Assembly: GCA_011526565.1 (NCBI GenBank)
Contig: WYBL01000046.1
Span: forward strand, 1 to 54,364
DNA: 54,364 nt
Direction: 5' to 3'
Origin: Acidobacteriota bacterium
GTDB lineage: Bacteria > Acidobacteriota > Vicinamibacteria > Fen-336
The translations under genes were made by a program, and so were the position numbers. Under the pieces are notes generated by a model. That model did no database searches and was not told the DNA's origin. It saw only the letters and a list, made by a program, of their open reading frames with translations. Within the stretch, counting starts at the first letter, position 1. Each line of letters opens with the position of its first letter. This document shows positions 1-8,889 of the stretch, piece after piece.

Positions 1-339
1 CTGCAGGACAAGGACGTGCAGTTCACCCGCGCCAAGGGCTTCGACACCTTCTGCCCGACGGGCCCCTGCGTCGCCACGGGCCTCGACCTCGGCGCGCTGC
101 GCGTCGCCTGCCGGGTGAACGGCGAAACCCGTCAGGACGGCAACACCCGCGACCTGATCTTCGACCCGGCCTACCTGGTCTGGTACGTGTCGCGGGTCAT
201 GACGCTGTTGCCGGGCGATATCATCGCAACCGGGACCCCCGCGGGCGTCAGCCCGCTCCAGGCAGGCGACGTCGTCGAAGTCGAGGTCGAAGGCGTGGGC
301 GTCCTGCGCAACCCCGTGCAGAGCCAGGAAGGGACGTAG
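1..339 (+). CDS. Fumarylacetoacetate hydrolase (FAH) family protein, C-terminal part
   Basis: The reading frame is open from base 1, so the gene begins before the window and only the last 112 residues are seen. The segment carries the family pattern RAKGFDTFCPTGPCVATG near its start, a middle stretch with RQDGNTRDLIFD, and the late IIATGTPAGVSPLQAGDVVE motif, which together are characteristic of FAH-fold hydrolases, isomerases and decarboxylases of the 2-hydroxyhepta-2,4-dienedioate isomerase/acylpyruvase type. The metal-binding acidic residues lie upstream and cannot be checked. Substrate is unknown; the family acts on C-C bonds of keto-acids in the cytoplasm. The stop codon directly abuts the ATG of the next gene, suggesting cotranscription with the aldolase and carboxylase genes. 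Confidence 0.9.
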   Translation: MQDKDVQFTRAKGFDTFCPTGPCVATGLDLGALRVACRVNGETRQDGNTRDLIFDPAYLVWYVSRVMTLLPGDIIATGTPAGVSPLQAGDVVEVEVEGVGVLRNPVQSQEGT

Positions 340-1005
340 ATGAAGATCTTTCTCGACACCGCCAGCCTGAAGGAGATCCGCGAGGCGGCCACGCTGGGGG
401 TGGTGGACGGCGTCACGACCAACCCGAGCCTGCTGGCGAAGGAGCAGGGCGAGCCCGAGGAGATCCTGCGCGAGATCTGCGACCTGGTCGACGGGCCGAT
501 CTCCGCCGAGGTGGTGGCGACCGATGCCGCCGGCATGATCCGCGAGGGGAAGCACTGGGCGTCGCTGCACGAGAACATCACGGTCAAGGTGCCGTGCACC
601 GTGGCCGGCATCCAGGCCACGAAGGCGCTCTCCGGCGCGGGCCACAAGGTCAACGTCACGCTGATCTTCTCGCCCACCCAGGCGCTGATCGCGGCCAAGG
701 CGGGGGCGACCTTCGTCTCGCCTTTCGTCGGCCGTCTCGACGACATCGCGACGCCGGGCATGGAGATGGTGGCAGACATCGTCCGCATCTTCGCCAACTA
801 CGACTACCCGACCGAGGTGCTGGCCGCCTCGCTGCGCCACCCGATGCACGTGCTGGAGGCGGCGCGGATGGGCGCCCACGTCGGCACCATGCCGGTCGCC
901 GTGTTCCACCAGCTCCTCAAGCACCCGCTCACGGACCTCGGCCTCGAACGCTTCCTGGCCGACTGGGAGAAGGCGAAGAAGGAGCTGGGCGCGAAAGCCC
1001 GCTGA
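340..1005 (+). CDS. fsa: Transaldolase-like fructose-6-phosphate aldolase (TalC/MipB family)
   Basis: This 221-residue protein has the length and features of the short transaldolase family: [13 protein letters not shown] at the N-terminus, GVTTNPSLL (residues 24-32), the Schiff-base lysine Lys83 in NITVKVPCT, and [10 protein letters not shown] later. The family is a decameric TIM barrel that transfers dihydroxyacetone units or cleaves fructose 6-phosphate; sequence alone does not separate true transaldolase from fructose-6-phosphate aldolase. The ATG follows the previous stop with no gap, and the purine-rich AGGAAGGG some 8 bases upstream is a good ribosome site lying inside the previous gene. 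It probably links sugar-phosphate metabolism to the operon, but no functional tie to the carboxylase is evident. Confidence 0.93.
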   Translation: MKIFLDTASLKEIREAATLGVVDGVTTNPSLLAKEQGEPEEILREICDLVDGPISAEVVATDAAGMIREGKHWASLHENITVKVPCTVAGIQATKALSGAGHKVNVTLIFSPTQALIAAKAGATFVSPFVGRLDDIATPGMEMVADIVRIFANYDYPTEVLAASLRHPMHVLEAARMGAHVGTMPVAVFHQLLKHPLTDLGLERFLADWEKAKKELGAKAR

Positions 1006-1007
1006 CG

Positions 1008-1241
1008 ATGCCGCTCTACGAGTTCGTCTGCGACGCCTGTCAGGAGAAGTTCGAGCAGATCGTGCCGTCGTTCCGCTCCGAGGCCACCTGCCCCAGGTGC
1101 GGCGGCCACGAGGTCGAGAAGCTGCTGTCCACGTTCGCGATGAGCTCGGCCGGCGGGGGCGGCGAGCGGGTGCCGGCCATGGCCTCGCGCGGCGGCGGCG
1201 GTGGCGGTTGCTGCGGCGGCGGATGCGGGTGCCGCGGATGA
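1008..1241 (+). CDS. FmdB-family zinc-ribbon protein
   Basis: This 77-residue protein opens with [19 protein letters not shown], followed by CPRCGG, the two CxxC knuckles of the FmdB/CxxC_CxxC_SSSS putative regulatory family. Its C-terminal tail is Gly- and Cys-rich (six glycines, then CC, then GCGC), which is common in these small proteins and could bind a metal. The function of the family is poorly defined; it was named from a putative regulator of formamidase/amidase genes. The ATG lies two bases after the upstream stop, and its own TGA overlaps the ATG of the carboxyltransferase gene (ATGA at 1238-1241), so translation is probably coupled to the carboxylase. Confidence 0.85.
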   Translation: MPLYEFVCDACQEKFEQIVPSFRSEATCPRCGGHEVEKLLSTFAMSSAGGGGERVPAMASRGGGGGGCCGGGCGCRG

Positions 1242-2784
1242 TGATGCACGACCCGACGGCCGTCCTCCAGGACAAGATCGCCCGCGCCGAAGCCGGCGGC
1301 GGCGCCGCCCGCCGCGAGCGCCAGCACGCCGAGGGCAAGCTGACCGCCCGCGAGCGGGTCGAGCTGCTGCTCGACGAGGGCACGTTCGAGGAGCTCGACA
1401 AGCTGGTCGAGCACCGCTGCCTCGACTTCGGCATGGCGGAGCAGAAGATCCCCGGCGACGGCGTCGTCTCCGGCCACGGCCGGATCGACGGCCGGCTGGC
1501 CTTCGTCTTCGCCCAGGACTTCACCGTCTTCGGCGGCAGCCTGTCGGAGACCAACGCCCAGAAGATCGTCAAGGTGATGGACCTGGCGATGAAGATGGGC
1601 GCGCCGGTGATCGGCCTCAACGACTCGGGCGGCGCCCGCATCCAGGAGGGCGTCGCTTCGCTCGGCGGCTACGCCGACATCTTCCTGCGCAACACCCTCG
1701 CCTCCGGCGTCGTGCCCCAGATCTCCGCCATCCTCGGCCCCTGCGCGGGCGGCGCGGTGTACAGCCCCGCCATCACCGACTTCAACGTGATGGTGAAGGA
1801 CACCTCGTACATGTTCGTGACCGGTCCCGACGTGATCAAGACCGTCACCCACGAGGAGGTCAGCAAGGAAGACCTGGGCGGCGCGATGACCCACAACGTG
1901 AAGTCGGGCGTCGCCCACTTCGCGGTGGACGACGACCGCGCCTGCCTGGCGCTGATCCGCGAACTCGTCTCGTTCCTGCCCCAGAACAACCTCGAGGACC
2001 CGCCCGTCCTGAAGTCCGAGGACCCGCCCGACCGCGCGGACGCGGAGCTCGACACGCTGATCCCGCAGGAGCCGAACAAGCCCTACGACATCAAGAAGCT
2101 GATCGCCGCGATCGTCGACGATCGCCACTTCCTCGAGGTCCACGAGCACTACGCGCCCAACATCGTGGTCGGCTTCGCCCGGCTCGGCGGCAGGAGCGTC
2201 GGCATCGTCGCCAACCAGCCCGCGGTGCTGGCCGGCTGCCTCGACATCGACGCCTCGGTCAAGGGCGCCCGCTTCGTGCGCTTCTGCGACGCCTTCAACA
2301 TCCCGCTCGTCACCTTCGAGGACGTGCCCGGCTTCCTGCCCGGCACCGCCCAGGAGTGGGGCGGCATCATCCGCCACGGCGCCAAGCTGCTGTACGCCTT
2401 CGCCGAGGCGACGGTGCCGAAGCTGACGGTGATCACCCGCAAGGCCTACGGCGGGGCCTACTGCGTGATGGCCAGCAAGCACATCCGCACCGACGTCAAC
2501 TTCGCCTACCCGACCGCGGAGATCGCGGTGATGGGGCCGGAGGGCGCCGTCAACATCCTGTACCGCCGCGAGCTGCAGGCGGCGGACGACCCGGTCGCCT
2601 ACCGCAAGGCCAAGGTGGAGGAGTTCAAGGCCAAGTTCGCGAACCCCTACGTCGCCGCCGACCGCGGCTTCATCGACGAGGTGATCGCTCCCCGCGACAC
2701 GCGCCGCAAGCTGATCGCCGCGCTGGAGATGAGCCGCCACAAGCGCGACAAGAACCCGCCGAAGAAGCACGGCAACATCCCGCT

Positions 2785-2788
<4 letters not shown>
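1238..2788 (+). CDS. pccB: Acyl-CoA (propionyl-type) carboxylase beta subunit, carboxyltransferase
   Basis: This 516-residue carboxyltransferase moves CO2 from carboxybiotin to an acyl-CoA in the cytoplasm. Visible motifs are [16 protein letters not shown] (about residues 167-182), the first oxyanion-hole region, and [14 protein letters not shown] with [11 protein letters not shown] further on, matching the crotonase-fold twin domains of PccB/AccD5-like proteins. The length is normal for the family. Three in-frame ATG codons lie in a row (1238, 1241, 1244); the first is chosen because it forms an ATGA overlap with the preceding gene, but any of them may be used. The residue aligned by eye with the Streptomyces specificity residue Asp422/Ile422 is Cys409, so propionyl- versus acetyl-CoA preference is open. 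Biotin carboxylase and carrier genes follow directly. Confidence 0.95.
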
Positions 2789-4295
<1,507 letters not shown>

Positions 4296-4299
<4 letters not shown>

Positions 4300-4790
4300 T
4301 CTTCGACGTCTCGGTGCAGGGCCGCACCGTCAAGGCCGAGGTCAAGGCGACGACGGCCGACAGTTACACCGTGGTGATCGACGGCAGGCCCCACGTCGTC
4401 GACTTCCGGGAGACCGGCCGCGACTTCGCGAGCCTGCTGCTCGACGGCCGCAGCTTCGAGGCCGGGCTCGAGCGCAGGGAGGACGGCTTCGTCGTCCACC
4501 TGCCGGCCGACAACATCGCCGTGGTGCTGCAGGAGGCCGCTCGCGGTTCCGCGGCCGCCCACAAGAAGGCCAGCGGCCCCAGCCGTGTCACCGCGCCGAT
4601 GCCGGGCAAGGTCGTGCGGCTGCTGGTGGAGGCAGGCCAGGAGGTGGCCGCGGGCGCCGGCCTGCTGGTGATGGAAGCCATGAAGATGGAGAACGAGCTG
4701 CGCGCCCCGCGCGCGGGGCGGGTCCAGAGTGTCGCCGCGCGCGAGGGCCTGGCCGTGGAGACGGGGGCGTTGCTCGTCGTGATCGAGTAG
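4296..4790 (+). CDS. Biotin carboxyl carrier protein of acyl-CoA carboxylase
   Basis: The 164-residue protein ends in a biotinyl domain with the canonical VMEAMKMENELRAP motif; Lys130 is the predicted biotin attachment site, modified by biotin ligase. The N-terminal ~90 residues (from IFDVSVQGRTVKAEV) form a small beta-rich domain like the linker region of propionyl/methylcrotonyl carboxylase alpha subunits. With the two preceding genes it makes a three-polypeptide carboxylase, a split arrangement of what is a two-polypeptide enzyme in many bacteria. The GTG start overlaps the previous stop as GTGA. A fused ancestor split into two genes, or the reverse, is equally plausible. Confidence 0.93.
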
Positions 4791-4793
4791 GCC

Positions 4794-4798
4794 GGAGG
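4794..4798 (+). promoter_or_regulatory. Ribosome binding site deciding a TTG start
   Basis: A perfect GGAGG lies five bases before the TTG at 4804. No ATG or GTG occurs in this frame close by that would retain the N-terminal membrane anchor, so this site supports the TTG as the true start of the TamB-like gene. Confidence 0.6.
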
Positions 4799-4803
4799 CG
4801 GCG

Positions 4804-7800
4804 TTGTGGCCCTGGCGACGCCGGCCGGCCGCGCCCGCTGACGCGGAGGCGCCGGCGCCTGCCGACGCTCCGTCCGAAACGACGCAAGCCGAGCCGCCCG
4901 CGCTCCCGCCGCCGCGCTCCCGCCGCCGCGCGCGGCTGCTCCTGCTCGCGCTGTTCGCGGCCACGGTCGCGCTCGGCTGGACGCGGATGCCCTTCGTGGC
5001 GGGCGAGGTGGCCGGCTTCGCGATCGGCCAGGCGCTGGAGCGGTCGACGCGAGTCGCCTCGGTCCACTTGACGTTCGACCCGCCCGGCGTCGAGTTGCGC
5101 GACGTGCGCATCGCCGGCCGCAAGCCCGGCGGCCCGCCGTTCGTCGAGATCCCGCGCGTACACCTGGTGCCCGCGCTCGAGACCCTGGGCGGTCCGCGGC
5201 TGGCCTTCGAGCGGGTGCGGATCGAGCGGCTGCGGCTGCACCTGCGCGCGTTCCCCGAAGGCGGCGACGACATCCCCAAGCCGCAGCGGCAACGCGGCGG
5301 CGGCGGCGGGCCGCAGATCCGGATCCGGCGGCTGGTGCTCGACGACGGCCTGTTCGTGCTCGACCACAAGCGGGTGCCGCTCGAGCTCGACCTGCCCGAC
5401 TTCGAGGCACGCCTGGCCCAGGGTCGCGCCGGCGCCCTGCTGGGCCGGATCTCGTTCGGCACCGGGCGCCTCCGTTTCGGCGAGAACCCGGAGTTCCCGA
5501 TCGGCACGGCGATCGAGGTGCGCATCGAGGGGCCGGAGCTGATCGTGCAGGAAGGGCACCTGCGGGCCCCGGACACGGACCTGCGCTACACGGGCCAGAT
5601 CCGCATCCAGGCGCAGCCGGTCGGCCGCTTCGCGCTCGACGGCCCGATCAGCCTGGCGCTGCTCGACGAGCACCTGATGCGCACGGGCTTCGGGATCAAG
5701 GCCGATCAGGGCCGCTTCAAGGGCATCGTCACCGTCAACGGCTCGCAGCTCGGCGTGCAGGGCGAGCTGTCCGGCTCGGACGGCGAGTTCGACGCGGTGC
5801 CGGTCGAGCGCTTCCGCGGCGACATCCGCTGGGACCGCGAGGGCGTGCACCTCACCGGCCTCGAGCTGCAGACGCTCGGCGGCTCGGGCGTCGTCGACCT
5901 GGTGGTGCCGCCGGGCAAGACGACCACCTCGACGCTCGGCGCCGACGTGCGCGGCGCCGACGCCGAGGGCCTCGCCCGCGCCGTGTTCGACTGGGGCCCG
6001 CTCGGCCTCGCCGCCGCCGCCACCGGCCGCATCGACCTCGCCTGGCCCAAGGGCCGCTTCAAGGATCGCCTCTCGGGCCGCATCGGCCTCGACCTCGGGT
6101 TCCGACGCCGGGATGAACCCGGCGCCGGTCCCATGGGGGCTCCGTCGGCAACGGGCCTCCTCCGCCCCCAAACCCCCGACACGCGGGCGGAGGGGTTCCG
6201 GCCCGAGACGCGCACGGCCCTGTGGGGAAGGCTCGACTGGCGCGCCGAGGACGGCGTGCAGTGGATCGAGCGCGGGCGCTTCGAGACCCCGCACTCGGAG
6301 GCGGACGTGGCGGGCCGGGTCGAGGTCGATCGCCGCGCCGATCTCGCGGTGCGCGTCGAGACCCGCGACCTGGCCGCCGCCGACCGCCTCGCGGCGCGGC
6401 TGCGCGCCGCGGTCGGCAACCCGGAGGCCGTGCCCGTCGGCTTCGGCGGTCGCGCGACGTTCGAGGGCCGCTGGCGCCGCACGCTCGACGACCCGTTGTT
6501 CGAGGGCCGCGCCACCGCACAGGATGCCCGCTGGCTGGGCGTGCGCTGGGGGAATGTCGAGTGGACCGGCACGGCGGATGCGCTCGAGGTCCGCTCGCAG
6601 CCGCTGGTGCTGCGCAAGGACGAGGCGTGGATCGAGATGACCGGCCGCAGCGAGACCGGCTTCCTGGGCGACCTCGACGCCGTCGAGGCCGAGGTGCGCC
6701 TGCGGCGCTGGCCCTCGCGCGACCTGCTGACGGCGATGGCGTGGCGCCTCGAGCTCGACGCCGCGATCAGCGGCGAGGTCTCGGTCACCGGCCGCCGCAG
6801 CGCCCCGCGCGGTCGCGCGGCGCTGCGCTCCGAGAACGGCGTCTATTACGGTGTGCCGTTCACCGCGCTCTCGGTCGACTCCGAGCTGCGCGGCACGGTC
6901 TCGCGCGCCAGCGGCGGCGCCACCGTCGGCGGCGGCCGCGTCCGCTTCGCGGGCGTGGCGCGCGAAGAGGGCACCTACGACGGCAAGGCCTGGATCGAGG
7001 CGGTGGACCTCGCGGGCGCCGTGCCCGAGGTCGCCCCCGGCGTCGGCTGGAGCGGGCGGGTCAGCGCCGAGGCCACGCTCGCCGGCAGCCTCGACCGGCC
7101 GTGGCTCGCGGGCACGGCGAGTGCTCCTCGCGTGTTCCTCGGCGACGAGGGTCTCGGCGCGCTGTCGGGCACGGCCAGCGGCGACGGCAGCGGCGACGTC
7201 GCGCTGCACGCCGAAGCCCGCTCGGCCCGCGTCGCGCTGCGCCTGGACGGCACGATCGGCGCGGCCGAGCCCTACGCCGCGCGGCTGCGGCTCGGCGCCG
7301 AGGACACGAGCTTCGATCCGTTCGCCCGCGCCCTGTCGCCGGCGCTGCCGCCGCTGCTCTCGGTCGTGGCCAGCGGCGGCGTCGACCTCGAGGGGCCGCT
7401 GCTCGACCCGAAGGCGCTGAAGGTCCGCGGCGAGGCGCCGCTGCTGCGGCTGAGCCTGCCCGAGTACGAGGTCCGCAACGCCGCTCCGCTGCGCTTCGAG
7501 GTGGACGCCGGGCGGCTCGAGGTCTCGGCCTTCGCGCTCTCCGGCGAAGGCACCGACCTGCGCGTCTCCGGCCACGCCGCGCTGCTCGAAGACGGCCCGC
7601 TGGCGCTCGCGGTGCGCGGCGCCGCGGACCTCCAGGCGCTGGCCGCGCTCAGCCGCAACCTGCGCGGTCGCGGGGCGATGTCGCTGGCACTCGACGTCGC
7701 GGGCACCCGCGACGCGCCGCGGCTGTCCGGCGCGCTGGAGGTCGACGGCGGCGGCCTGCGCCTGCGCGGGTTCCCCCACGGCCTCGAAGGCGTGCGCGGA

Positions 7801-8889
7801 AGCGTCCGCATCTCCGAGCAGGGCGCCCAGTTCGAGAACCTGACCGGCACCCTCGCTGGCGGCCCCGTCGAGGCCTCGGGGCGGCTGGCGTGGTCCGCGG
7901 GCCGGCTCTCCCGCTTCGACGTCGAGGCCTCGGGTCGCGGCATCGCGTTGCGCTACCCCGAGGGGTTGCGCAGCCAGCTCGACGCCGAGCTGCGGCTCTT
8001 CGGAGACGGCGAGCAGCAGTGGCTGACCGGCGACGTGGACGTGCGCCAGGCCTCGTGGACGCGGCGCTACGACCTCGCCTCGGAGCTGCTGTCGGCCACG
8101 GCCATGGCGCCCGCGGCGCCCACGGCGCTGTCGTCCGGCGTCCGCCTCGACCTGCGGCTGCGGGCGCCGGGCACGCTGCGCATCGACAACAACCTGGCGA
8201 CGCTGGTGGCGCGGGCCGACCTGCGGCTGACCGGCGCGGCGGAGGCGCCCGCGGTGCTGGGCCGGGCCGAAGTCGAGCGCGGCCGGCTCTACTTCCAGGG
8301 CAACACCTACCAGATCCGGCGCGGCGTGATCGACTTCGCCAACCCGCAGCGGATCGACCCGCTGTTCGACGTCGAGGCCGAGACCCGGCTGCGCTCCTAC
8401 CGCGTCTCGCTGCGCTTCAACGGCACCCTGGAGCGGGTCTCGCCGACGCTGACCTCGGACCCGCCGCTGTCGGCGGTGCAGATCCTGAGCCTGCTCGCCG
8501 GCGCCGACGAGCGCGACGTCGCGTCGCTGACCCAGGTCCAGAGCGAGAGCACGAACCTGGCCGCCACCGGCGCCGCCACCCTCGCCGCCGGGCGGCTCTC
8601 GGAAGGCGTGGGCCTCGAGCGCGGCGCCGAGCGCCTGCTCGGCCTCAACCGCTTCTCGATCGACCCCAGCGCGCTGCGCGGCGGCGTCACCAACCCGACC
8701 GCGCGGCTCACCGTCGGCAAGCGCATCACGCCCGACCTGTCGGTGCTGTACTCGGTCGACCTGCGCGGCACCCAGGAGCGCATCCTCTCGGTCGAGTACA
8801 CGCTCTCCGACCGCCTCTCGGTGCTGGCCACGCAGGCGGAGCCCGACGGCATCGGCTTCGACCTGCGGGTGCGGAGGACCTACCGGTGA
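4804..8889 (+). CDS. tamB: TamB-like translocation and assembly module protein (AsmA-like, DUF490)
   Basis: The 1361-residue protein has a Pro/Ala-rich cytoplasmic start, a membrane anchor at about residues 44-60 (RLLLLALFAATVALGW), a very long beta-repeat body and a C-terminal TamB domain (about 1000-1361) containing GRAEVERGRLYFQGNTYQ and later VQILSLLAG. TamB proteins span the periplasm as a hydrophobic-grooved beta structure and work with an Omp85 partner in outer-membrane protein assembly or lipid transport; the Omp85 gene follows with a GTGA overlap. The TTG start is supported by GGAGG. Odd: residues around 435-470 (bases about 6100-6215) have unlike composition, two inverted repeats and no resemblance to the surrounding repeats, suggesting an in-frame insertion. 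Confidence 0.93.
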   Translation: MWPWRRRPAAPADAEAPAPADAPSETTQAEPPALPPPRSRRRARLLLLALFAATVALGWTRMPFVAGEVAGFAIGQALERSTRVASVHLTFDPPGVELRDVRIAGRKPGGPPFVEIPRVHLVPALETLGGPRLAFERVRIERLRLHLRAFPEGGDDIPKPQRQRGGGGGPQIRIRRLVLDDGLFVLDHKRVPLELDLPDFEARLAQGRAGALLGRISFGTGRLRFGENPEFPIGTAIEVRIEGPELIVQEGHLRAPDTDLRYTGQIRIQAQPVGRFALDGPISLALLDEHLMRTGFGIKADQGRFKGIVTVNGSQLGVQGELSGSDGEFDAVPVERFRGDIRWDREGVHLTGLELQTLGGSGVVDLVVPPGKTTTSTLGADVRGADAEGLARAVFDWGPLGLAAAATGRIDLAWPKGRFKDRLSGRIGLDLGFRRRDEPGAGPMGAPSATGLLRPQTPDTRAEGFRPETRTALWGRLDWRAEDGVQWIERGRFETPHSEADVAGRVEVDRRADLAVRVETRDLAAADRLAARLRAAVGNPEAVPVGFGGRATFEGRWRRTLDDPLFEGRATAQDARWLGVRWGNVEWTGTADALEVRSQPLVLRKDEAWIEMTGRSETGFLGDLDAVEAEVRLRRWPSRDLLTAMAWRLELDAAISGEVSVTGRRSAPRGRAALRSENGVYYGVPFTALSVDSELRGTVSRASGGATVGGGRVRFAGVAREEGTYDGKAWIEAVDLAGAVPEVAPGVGWSGRVSAEATLAGSLDRPWLAGTASAPRVFLGDEGLGALSGTASGDGSGDVALHAEARSARVALRLDGTIGAAEPYAARLRLGAEDTSFDPFARALSPALPPLLSVVASGGVDLEGPLLDPKALKVRGEAPLLRLSLPEYEVRNAAPLRFEVDAGRLEVSAFALSGEGTDLRVSGHAALLEDGPLALAVRGAADLQALAALSRNLRGRGAMSLALDVAGTRDAPRLSGALEVDGGGLRLRGFPHGLEGVRGSVRISEQGAQFENLTGTLAGGPVEASGRLAWSAGRLSRFDVEASGRGIALRYPEGLRSQLDAELRLFGDGEQQWLTGDVDVRQASWTRRYDLASELLSATAMAPAAPTALSSGVRLDLRLRAPGTLRIDNNLATLVARADLRLTGAAEAPAVLGRAEVERGRLYFQGNTYQIRRGVIDFANPQRIDPLFDVEAETRLRSYRVSLRFNGTLERVSPTLTSDPPLSAVQILSLLAGADERDVASLTQVQSESTNLAATGAATLAAGRLSEGVGLERGAERLLGLNRFSIDPSALRGGVTNPTARLTVGKRITPDLSVLYSVDLRGTQERILSVEYTLSDRLSVLATQAEPDGIGFDLRVRRTYR
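6159..6193 (+). repeat. Inverted repeat inside the TamB-like gene
   Basis: CCTCCGCCC at 6159-6167 is matched by its exact reverse complement GGGCGGAGG at 6185-6193, giving a nine-base-pair stem with a 17-base loop. A second, weaker pair, GGGTTC and GAACCC, lies some 50-60 bases upstream. Both fall in a stretch whose codon use and peptide (Pro, Gly, Arg-rich) differ from the TamB repeats around it. Confidence 0.6.

Noticed and set aside
1180..1241. Gly/Cys-rich tail of the FmdB-type protein as a separate small metallothionein-like gene
   Set aside because: It is continuous with the CxxC zinc-ribbon frame and such tails are normal in this family.
4588..7779. A very long open frame antisense to the biotin carrier and tamB genes
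   Set aside because: High GC makes long antisense frames common; it has no recognisable domain, a skewed Ala/Arg/Gly composition, and opposes two clearly real genes.
6222..8885. Open frame running upstream of the Omp85 start in a second frame of tamB
   Set aside because: Composition is Arg/Gly/Ala shadow coding of tamB; the true Omp85 gene begins at the GTGA overlap with a signal-like sequence.
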